Source: Trueperaceae bacterium
Lineage (GTDB): Bacteria > Deinococcota > Deinococci > Deinococcales > Trueperaceae
Length of the DNA stretch: 7,309 bases
Assembly: GCA_007122815.1 (NCBI GenBank)
Contig: SKSV01000023.1
Location: 1 to 7,309, forward strand
Direction of reading: 5' to 3'
The first letter of the stretch is position 1, and the number at the start of each line of letters is the position of its first letter. This document shows, piece by piece, positions 1 through 4,672 of this stretch. The notes under the pieces were generated by a model. The model had not been told where the DNA came from. It did not search any database and saw only the letters and a list, made by a program, of their open reading frames with translations. Made by a program: the position numbers and the translations under genes.

Positions 1-44
1 AGGTCACCCTTCACTTCCACGACGTAGTCGGCTTGCTTGGTCAT
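1..44 (-). CDS. Unidentified protein, first 14 codons only (cut by window edge)
   Basis: An ATG at 44-42 on the minus strand opens a frame that stays open to the window edge, reading [14 protein letters not shown]. Its ATG overlaps the stop of the upstream DUF4388 gene in an ATGA arrangement, which usually means translational coupling within one operon. A GGAGG Shine-Dalgarno sequence lies at 56-52, seven bases before the ATG, which supports this start. Fourteen residues are too few to name a family, and I do not recognise them. Genes next to DUF4388 proteins in this lineage are sometimes small signalling proteins, but nothing visible here shows that. Confidence 0.65.
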   Translation of the reverse strand, partial: MTKQADYVVEVKGD

Positions 45-712
45 CGCTTGCCCTCCACCCGTCCATAACCATGGTGGGCGAGGACTGCCTCCGCCCGCAA
101 CAAGAAGCGCTCGCGCCCGTCACTCGACTTGAACCTTCCCGCCACCGCTTGCACCAGAGCGCCCAGCGCACCCTCTGGCAAGAGCCTGGCGCTGTGACCG
201 ATCGTGTCGAACGCCTCGTCGACGAAGATCTCTCCGATGGGTCCTGCCACCGCGACCGCAGCCCAAACCAGACCCGAGACGACAGCGGGGTCCACCAGCG
301 GGGTGGGCTGCAGTAAACCGTTCGTACCGTGTGCAACCGTCCCGTTGGAGCCGGGCACGGTAGCTATCTTCGCGCCATGGGCGACGCTCGCCACGCGCCC
401 GTTTACGTCGTGGTCGTGAGTGGCGTGGAGCAACAAGGCGTCCACCGGGAGGTCGAGCGTGCGCCGCGGTGCCTGCACGCCCACGCTGAACGCGAAGCGC
501 CCCTGACGCCACCCCAGCAGCTCCGCCAGGCCCGGCAGGCCGACCGCGTCGCCGGCCTCCACGTGCAGGACGGTCCCGCCCGACATGTAGACCTGTCCGC
601 TTCCGTGACCGTCGGCGACCACCTGTAGGCAGCCGCTGGCCTGGTTGAGCGAGAGGTACTGGATGAGGTTCGCGAGCACCCCGTCGCCGAGACGTCCCTG
701 CAGGGCGTTCAC
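41..712 (-). CDS. DUF4388 (PATAN) domain protein with C-terminal 'GPI' helical module
   Basis: This 223-residue protein is probably cytoplasmic, with no signal peptide or membrane segment. Residues 4-97 match the DUF4388/PATAN pattern: an opening LQGRL, a helix with LIQYLSL, the strand pair [14 protein letters not shown], then GLAELLGW and GRFAFSVG. The family is known from PatA-like response regulators and two-component or small-GTPase signalling neighbourhoods, where it is thought to be an interaction module. Residues 98-138 form a low-complexity linker rich in His, Gly and Asn. Residues 139-213 form a helical module around [12 protein letters not shown], resembling the tail of other bacterial signalling proteins (from memory). 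I chose GTG at 712 because AGGGAGG sits six bases upstream; the adjacent GTG at 715 is almost equally possible. An ATG at 808 is in frame but lacks a well-spaced ribosome site and would add an Arg-rich, non-domain leader. No enzymatic residues are visible, so the role is regulatory by inference. Confidence 0.8.
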   Translation of the reverse strand: MNALQGRLGDGVLANLIQYLSLNQASGCLQVVADGHGSGQVYMSGGTVLHVEAGDAVGLPGLAELLGWRQGRFAFSVGVQAPRRTLDLPVDALLLHATHDHDVNGRVASVAHGAKIATVPGSNGTVAHGTNGLLQPTPLVDPAVVSGLVWAAVAVAGPIGEIFVDEAFDTIGHSARLLPEGALGALVQAVAGRFKSSDGRERFLLRAEAVLAHHGYGRVEGKR

Positions 713-718
713 CACGTG

Positions 719-725
719 CCTCCCT
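719..725 (-). promoter_or_regulatory. Ribosome binding site of the DUF4388 gene
   Basis: AGGGAGG on the minus strand is followed by CACGTG and then the second of two consecutive GTG codons. The six-base spacing decides the start at 712 over the long upstream in-frame extension. Confidence 0.65.
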
Positions 726-743
726 GCGCCCCGGCCGACCCTC

Positions 744-758
744 GCGCGCCGGGCGCGC
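744..758. repeat. Perfect 7-bp inverted repeat in divergent intergenic region
   Basis: GCGCGCC-G-GGCGCGC is a perfect palindrome with one central base. It lies in the 214-base region between the divergent DUF4388 and hicd genes, 32 bases upstream of the DUF4388 start, where a repressor could bind. It uses only G and C, so in DNA this rich in GC it may be chance. The rest of 713-926 shows no gene and no convincing riboswitch or attenuator. Confidence 0.3.
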
Positions 759-898
759 TCGCCACCAGTTTGCCACAAGGCGGTCCCAAGGCACGAGAAA
801 CAATCCATGGTCCTAGGCTCGAAGCTGCGGCGCGGCTCGGACGGGATGTGGCCTGGCCGGCGGCGCGGTCGCCATCGGAGGGCCTCATGGGGGCGTGG

Positions 899-904
899 TA
901 GCCT
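899..904 (+). promoter_or_regulatory. Possible -10 box for hicd
   Basis: TAGCCT fits the TAnnnT core and stands out in a GC-rich stretch 22 bases before the hicd start codon. It would give a very short leader that carries the Shine-Dalgarno sequence. No recognisable -35 box lies 16-18 bases upstream, so this is a weak call. Confidence 0.25.
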
Positions 905-926
905 CGGCGCGCTGAGGGGAGCGCGC

Positions 927-1928
927 ATGCACAACATCTGTCTGATACCCGGCGACGGCATCGGCCACGAGGTCGTACCCGCCGCGCGCCGCGTTCTGGA
1001 AGCCGCCGAGCTGCCTCTCCGCTTCGTGCACGCCGAGGCCGGTTGGAGCACCTTCGAGAGGCTCGGGACCTCCGTGCCCGACGCCACCATCAAGGCCATC
1101 CAGGCTGCCGACGCCACCCTCGCCGGCGCTTTCACCGCCCCGAGCGTGAAGGTGGCGGGCTTCCAGGGCGCCATCCGCTACATGCGCCGCACGCTCGATC
1201 TCTACGCCAACTTGCGACCCGCGAAGACCCGGCCAGTGCCCGGCTGCCTGCCGGGGATCGACATGCTGATGGTGCGCGAGAACACCGAGGGGCTCTACGT
1301 CGAGTTCGAGCGGCGCTACAACGACATCGCCATCGCCGACGTGAAGATCAGCCGCTCCGCCTCGGAGCGCATCGCCCGCGTGGCCGCCCAACTCGCGCGC
1401 GAGCGCCGCGGTCAGGTCCACGTGGTCCACAAGGCCAACGTCCTGCCCATCACCTCGGGGCTCTTCCTCGAGACCGCCATGGACGTCATCCGGCGCGAGT
1501 ACCCCGACGTCAAGGCGATAGACATCATCGTCGACGCGTGCGCGATGAAGCTGGTGCGCGAAAGCAGCTCCTTCGACGTGCTCGTGACAACCAACCTCTT
1601 CGGTGACATCCTCTCGGACCTGATGGCAGGACTCGTCGGAGGCCTCGGCATCGCGCCCTCGGCGAACTTGGGCGATCGCGAGGCGGTCTTCGAGCCCGTC
1701 CACGGATCGGCGCCGGACATCGCCGGGCAAGGCATCGCCAACCCGACCGCGACCATCCTCACCGCCTGCCTGATGCTCGAGCACCTCAAGCTTCGTGAGC
1801 CCGCGCAACGCATCGAGGCGGCTGTCGATCGCGTACTCGAGCACGGCCCGCGCACCCGCGACCTGGGGGGCGACGCCGACACCGAGACCTTCACTGACGC
1901 GGTCATCGAGACGTATCACGCGCTCTGA
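927..1928 (+). CDS. hicd: Homoisocitrate dehydrogenase (isocitrate/homoisocitrate family)
   Basis: A 333-residue cytosolic enzyme that oxidatively decarboxylates homoisocitrate to 2-oxoadipate with NAD+, in the alpha-aminoadipate route to lysine. From memory, the Thermus thermophilus enzyme aligns over its whole length with one single-residue gap near the middle that is compensated downstream; the Thermus enzyme also accepts isocitrate. Visible residues: N-terminal [11 protein letters not shown]; Arg84 in GAIRYMRR, equivalent to Thermus Arg85, which governs substrate choice; RENTEGLY with catalytic Tyr124; HKANVLP with Lys169; metal ligands Asp203, Asp227 and Asp231, the last two in NLFGDILSD; and the HGSAPDIAG cofactor loop at the start of the C-terminal part. 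The ATG at 927 has AGGGGA six bases upstream and gives the expected N-terminus, so the open frame upstream is not coding. It stands alone, divergent from the DUF4388 gene; no other lysine gene is in view. 3-Isopropylmalate dehydrogenase is the alternative, but the Arg84 loop argues against it. Confidence 0.93.
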   Translation: MHNICLIPGDGIGHEVVPAARRVLEAAELPLRFVHAEAGWSTFERLGTSVPDATIKAIQAADATLAGAFTAPSVKVAGFQGAIRYMRRTLDLYANLRPAKTRPVPGCLPGIDMLMVRENTEGLYVEFERRYNDIAIADVKISRSASERIARVAAQLARERRGQVHVVHKANVLPITSGLFLETAMDVIRREYPDVKAIDIIVDACAMKLVRESSSFDVLVTTNLFGDILSDLMAGLVGGLGIAPSANLGDREAVFEPVHGSAPDIAGQGIANPTATILTACLMLEHLKLREPAQRIEAAVDRVLEHGPRTRDLGGDADTETFTDAVIETYHAL

Positions 1929-1975
1929 GCGCCTAAGCTAACGCGCGATCGCGTCGCCTTGCGTGGTCGCCGAAC

Positions 1976-2014
1976 TCCTTGATCGGGGATGCGAGATCCT
2001 TGATGCTGGAGGCG
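1976..2014 (+). repeat. Imperfect 21-bp tandem repeat, candidate antitoxin operator
   Basis: Two copies of TCCTTGATnnnGGAnGCG start at 1976 and 1997. They share 14 of 18 positions, including an identical first eight bases, and their 21-bp period equals two helical turns. The second copy contains the GGAGG ribosome site of the antitoxin gene. Ribbon-helix-helix antitoxins commonly bind repeated sites in their own promoter, so a bound protein here could block both transcription and the start region. The binding role is inferred from position and periodicity. Confidence 0.45.
2008..2012 (+). promoter_or_regulatory. Ribosome binding site of the antitoxin gene
   Basis: GGAGG lies five bases before the ATG at 2018. 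It decides this start over an in-frame ATG at 1979, which would add 13 residues ahead of the conserved RTTVKID strand. Confidence 0.7.
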
Positions 2015-2017
2015 TCA

Positions 2018-2260
2018 ATGCGAACCACGGTGAAGATCGACGACGACGTGCTGCGGGCCGCTCGGCAGCTTGCAGCGAGCAAGGGACAGAGCCTCGGCCA
2101 GGCCCTGTCGGATCTGGCGCGGGCCTCCCTGACGCGAACCGCGATGAGTGAATCCCGCAACGGCGTGAAGCTGTTGCCGGTCGACCCCACGGCCTCCGGC
2201 TCGACGCTGGAGGAAGTCAACGCCCTACGGGATGAGGACGCGGTCTCCCTGGTTCCTTGA
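2018..2260 (+). CDS. VapB-like ribbon-helix-helix antitoxin, no toxin partner seen
   Basis: An 80-residue protein typical of VapB-family antitoxins. Residues 2-8 (RTTVKID) form the DNA-binding beta strand, and residues 9-36 form the two helices of a ribbon-helix-helix fold, with ARQLAASKGQSLGQALSDL. The tail, with RNGVKLLPV and a late VNALRDE motif, matches the toxin-neutralising C-terminus of these antitoxins. As a dimer it should bind DNA and repress its own promoter, probably through the 21-bp repeat just upstream. The length is normal and the gene looks intact. A PIN-domain VapC toxin normally follows within a few bases or overlapping, but the next 180 bases cannot encode one and ftsX comes next. 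It is therefore an orphan antitoxin, either a degraded module or a stand-alone regulator. The family is clear; the exact subfamily is not. Confidence 0.8.
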   Translation: MRTTVKIDDDVLRAARQLAASKGQSLGQALSDLARASLTRTAMSESRNGVKLLPVDPTASGSTLEEVNALRDEDAVSLVP

Positions 2261-2342
2261 AGCTCGCGAGGCGCACGCGGCCGCTGCTCGAGCGGGAGGC
2301 GGTCACGTGGCTGGGGCGACGCGCCAAGCTCGCCGACTCCCG

Positions 2343-2365
2343 CCTGAGCGTCTCAGGGGACTCAG
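2343..2365 (+). repeat. Small hairpin with an alternative partner upstream of ftsX
   Basis: CCTGAG at 2343-2348 pairs with CTCAGG at 2352-2357 around a three-base loop. A second CTCAG at 2361-2365 could pair with the same left arm instead. There is no T-run after either form, so this is not a standard terminator. It may be an upstream-ORF relic or a weak transcription barrier. Confidence 0.25.
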
Positions 2366-2384
2366 CCTCATCACCCTGCGATGG

Positions 2385-2390
2385 GATAAC
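2385..2390 (+). promoter_or_regulatory. Possible -10 box for the ftsX operon
   Basis: GATAAC matches TATAAT at four of six positions, and the overlapping TAACCT at 2387 fits TAnnnT. It is the most A/T-rich spot between the antitoxin and ftsX and would start transcription roughly 40 bases before the ftsX ATG. No good -35 box is seen. Confidence 0.3.
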
Positions 2391-2440
2391 CTCGTGGGCG
2401 TGACCCGTTCCAACCACGTGCGCGCCGTGGGGCACGCTTG

Positions 2441-3301
2441 ATGTACGCCCTACAGCAGGCCATGCGGGCCATCCGGGGTAACTGGGTCGCGAGCGTCGCC
2501 ACCATCACCACCATGACGCTCTCGCTCACCATCCTGGCGGGCTTCAGCCTCCTGTCGCTCAACCTCAACCGTGTCCTGGCCGACCTCCAGACCGAGCTCG
2601 AGGTATCGGCCTTCCTCGCTCCCGGCAGCGACGGGCCGGGCCTGCTCGAGACCGTAAGCAGCTGGCCCGAGGTCACGCGCGCCCAGTTCGTCGGGAAGGA
2701 CCGCGCGCTCGCCGGTCTCGTGGCGGACATCCCCAGCCTCGCAACCGCCGCCCAACTGGTCGACAACCCCCTGCCCGACGCGCTAGAGCTGCGGCTCCTG
2801 GACCCAGCCCAGACGCAGCTCGTGCGGGTACGGTTGGAGCAGCTGCCGGGCGTCGTCGACGTCGAGGACGGCAGCGACGCGGTGGAGACGTTCCTGGCGA
2901 TCAACGAGGCTCTGCGGGTGCTCGGGTCGATCCTCATCGTGGTGCTGCTCTCTGCCGCCCTGTTCGCCATCGTCAACTCCATTCGCGCGGCCATAACCGC
3001 GCGTCAGGACGAGATCGAGGTGCAGCGCCTGGTGGGCGCCACGCGCGCTTTCATCCGCGCCCCGTTCCTCATCGAGGGCTTCCTGCTGGGGCTGTTCAGC
3101 GCGGTGGTGACGCTCGGCCTGACCATCCCCGGCTACCAGTTCGTGGTCGCTCGCCTCAGCGAGCAGCTCCCCTTCGTGCCCTTCGTGCGCGACCCGGTGC
3201 TGCTGGGGCAGGTGGCGGTGCTCTTGGCGCTGCTCGCGCTGCTAGTGGGGCTGGTCGGGAGCGCGATCTCCGTGTCGCAGCACCTGCGGGAGCGCGACTG
3301 A
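2441..3301 (+). CDS. ftsX: Cell division protein FtsX (ABC transporter membrane subunit)
   Basis: A 286-residue inner-membrane protein of the FtsEX complex. With the ATPase FtsE it passes conformational changes across the membrane to cell-wall hydrolases or their activators at the septum. The topology is standard: a basic cytoplasmic start (MRAIRGN), membrane helix 1 at about 16-40, an outer loop at 45-155 with the conserved NPLPDALELRL at 109-119, then helices at about 161-183, 208-232 and 253-277. The cytoplasmic loop at 191-213 carries the family signature EIEVQRLVGATRAFIRAPFL. I chose ATG at 2441; a TTG at 2438 would add one Met, and no strong ribosome site precedes either. The stop overlaps the next ATG as TGATG, so the EnvC-like gene is translationally coupled. 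The usual upstream ftsE is absent here, so the ATPase would have to be encoded elsewhere or be lost. Confidence 0.93.
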   Translation: MYALQQAMRAIRGNWVASVATITTMTLSLTILAGFSLLSLNLNRVLADLQTELEVSAFLAPGSDGPGLLETVSSWPEVTRAQFVGKDRALAGLVADIPSLATAAQLVDNPLPDALELRLLDPAQTQLVRVRLEQLPGVVDVEDGSDAVETFLAINEALRVLGSILIVVLLSAALFAIVNSIRAAITARQDEIEVQRLVGATRAFIRAPFLIEGFLLGLFSAVVTLGLTIPGYQFVVARLSEQLPFVPFVRDPVLLGQVAVLLALLALLVGLVGSAISVSQHLRERD

Positions 3302-4653
3302 TGCGGCTCCCGCCCGGGCGGCAGCGGCGCGCCAGGAAGTGGGCGTGGACGCCGCTCGCGCCCGCCCTCGTGGCGCTCGCTCTCGCGGCGCTGCTGGCGG
3401 TGACGCTCGCGCCACACGTGTCTGCCCAGGTCGACCGCAGCGAGCAGCTCCGCCTGCAGGACGCCATCGACGAAGGCCAGCGGCTGCTGGAGTCGCGCCG
3501 CGCGGAGATCGAAGCCATCACCCGCGAGCTGGGCGCGCTCGACGCCAGCCTGCGCGAGCAGGTCGCGGAGCGCGACCGGGTCGCCAACCGTATCCTCGAG
3601 CTGCAGCGCCAGCGCGACGAGCTGACCGCCGAGGTCGCGCGCCTAGAGGGAGAGCGAGACGCCGCCCTGGAGCGCATCGCGGCGCTCGAGGCCGACCTCG
3701 CGCTGATGGAGGAGCGCGTCCGCGGTCTGCTCGTGAACCTGCACCGCAGCCGCAGCGGCCGCGTGGCCGGGGTGCTCGCGCGCGCGGAGTCCTTCCACGA
3801 CCTGCGCGTGACCCAGTACTACGTCGGCCTCCTGGCGCAGCACGACGTGGCGGTCGTGCGCGACCTGGACACCCTGCTGCAGAGCATCGAGGTGGAGCGC
3901 AGCGAGCTGGAGGCGCGCATCGCCGAGCTGGCGGCGCGCCGCGACGAGCTCGCCGCAACCGTGGTGCAGCTCGAGGGCACCCAGGTGCAGCTCGCCACCC
4001 TCATCGCCGAACTCGAGTCGACCCAGGCCGGTCAGCGCGCGCAGCAGCGTGCGCTGCTGCAGGGACAGGAAGCGCTGGAGCAAGAGCTCCAACGGCTCGA
4101 CCAGGCGCTGCTGCAGGAGATCGCGCGCCTGGAGGCCGAAGAGCGCAGGCTGCGGCAGCAGGCGCAGGAGTTCGTGGACGACCGTGCCCGCGCCGCCTCC
4201 CTGAGCGCCCAGGCGGACCAGGCCCGCGCCCGCATCGACAACCTCACCTCGCCCACCCCGGCGCCCGCCGCCGGGTACGTCTCCCCGCTAGACGACGCGG
4301 TCGTCACGAGCCGCTTCGGCGAGGGCAACAACAGCTTCGTGTCGCTGCGCGCGAGCGCCGCGGGAGCAGCGGCCCGATCGGTGCGCGGCGGTGTAGTGAT
4401 TTCGGTTGCCTCGGGCGGCGTCAACGTGGGATACATGGTGGCGGTGAGACACGACGAGACGATCACCACGGTCTACACGAACCTCCAGCCACCAGTGGTC
4501 GAGGTCGGTGACCGCGTGAGCAGCGGGCAGGTGGTCGGGTACCTCGGCGGGAGCACCTTCGTCCCGCCCGACGTGCTGCGCTTCTACGTGCGCAGCACCA
4601 ACGCGGCCGGCACGGCCGTCTTCGTCGACCCGGCCTCCGTGCTGGGCATCTGA
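3301..4653 (+). CDS. Secreted coiled-coil protein with degenerate LytM/M23 domain, EnvC-like
   Basis: A 450-residue protein predicted to be exported and to act in the periplasm at the septum. Residues 1-42 form a signal peptide: an Arg-rich start, a hydrophobic stretch at 18-36, and VSA before Gln43. Residues 45-145 and about 186-315 are long Glu/Arg/Leu heptad coiled coils separated by a short non-coiled segment, as in EnvC and PcsB. A Pro/Ala hinge leads to a LytM (peptidase M23) fold at 326-450. The fold is recognisable from VEVGDRVSSGQVVGYLGGS, but zinc and catalytic positions are lost: the HLHFEV motif reads VLRFYV (Val425, Arg427), YxHL reads YTNL (Asn394), and no HxxxD is present. E. 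coli EnvC is likewise inactive and activates amidases when recruited by FtsX. The TGATG overlap with ftsX supports the same partnership. No amidase is visible here; an unusual active M23 enzyme seems unlikely. Confidence 0.85.
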   Translation: MRLPPGRQRRARKWAWTPLAPALVALALAALLAVTLAPHVSAQVDRSEQLRLQDAIDEGQRLLESRRAEIEAITRELGALDASLREQVAERDRVANRILELQRQRDELTAEVARLEGERDAALERIAALEADLALMEERVRGLLVNLHRSRSGRVAGVLARAESFHDLRVTQYYVGLLAQHDVAVVRDLDTLLQSIEVERSELEARIAELAARRDELAATVVQLEGTQVQLATLIAELESTQAGQRAQQRALLQGQEALEQELQRLDQALLQEIARLEAEERRLRQQAQEFVDDRARAASLSAQADQARARIDNLTSPTPAPAAGYVSPLDDAVVTSRFGEGNNSFVSLRASAAGAAARSVRGGVVISVASGGVNVGYMVAVRHDETITTVYTNLQPPVVEVGDRVSSGQVVGYLGGSTFVPPDVLRFYVRSTNAAGTAVFVDPASVLGI

Positions 4654-4672
4654 CGGGACGAGGCTGCCGAAA

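Larger units (their letters stand above)
2257..2440 (+). other. Intergenic stretch with coding-like codon bias, possible gene relic
   Basis: No intact gene is evident between the antitoxin and ftsX. A TTG at 2257 overlaps the antitoxin stop and opens 48 codons to a TGA at 2401. In the first 32 of these codons 31 end in G or C, as in real genes here; the bias then fades. From about 2352 a different plus-strand frame takes over, with 24 of 29 codons ending in G or C, and it ends in a TGA at 2439-2441 that overlaps the ftsX ATG as TGATG. This pattern suggests one short or decayed gene with a frameshift near 2352. I recognise no domain in the joined translation. It could be a remnant of the missing toxin, a remnant of ftsE, or chance. 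Confidence 0.3.

Noticed and set aside
713..1174. N-terminal extension of the DUF4388 gene up to 1174
   Set aside because: It would overlap hicd antisense and adds sequence without domain character. The ribosome site at 719-725 places the start at 712.
885..1919. Long minus-strand open frame opposite hicd
   Set aside because: It lies antisense to a well-recognised enzyme, and its His/Gly/Val-rich translation resembles no family. Long antisense frames are expected opposite G/C-ending codons.
1920..1932. Hairpin GCGCT/AGCGC over the hicd stop codon as terminator
   Set aside because: The stem is only 5 bp with a 3-base loop and no T-run follows, so it is expected by chance in this composition.
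1944..1953. Palindrome CGCGATCGCG after hicd as a regulatory site
   Set aside because: A single short GC-rich palindrome with no partner site; likely chance or a restriction or methylation-type word.
3339..4511. Second plus-strand open frame inside the EnvC-like gene
   Set aside because: Its translation is Arg/Ala/Pro-rich low complexity, typical of the shifted frame of a GC-rich coiled-coil gene, and it has no domain.
3301..4653. Tandem DNA repeats in the coiled-coil gene
   Set aside because: Repeated GAG/CTG/CGC words follow from Glu/Leu/Arg heptads and not from a duplicated DNA unit.
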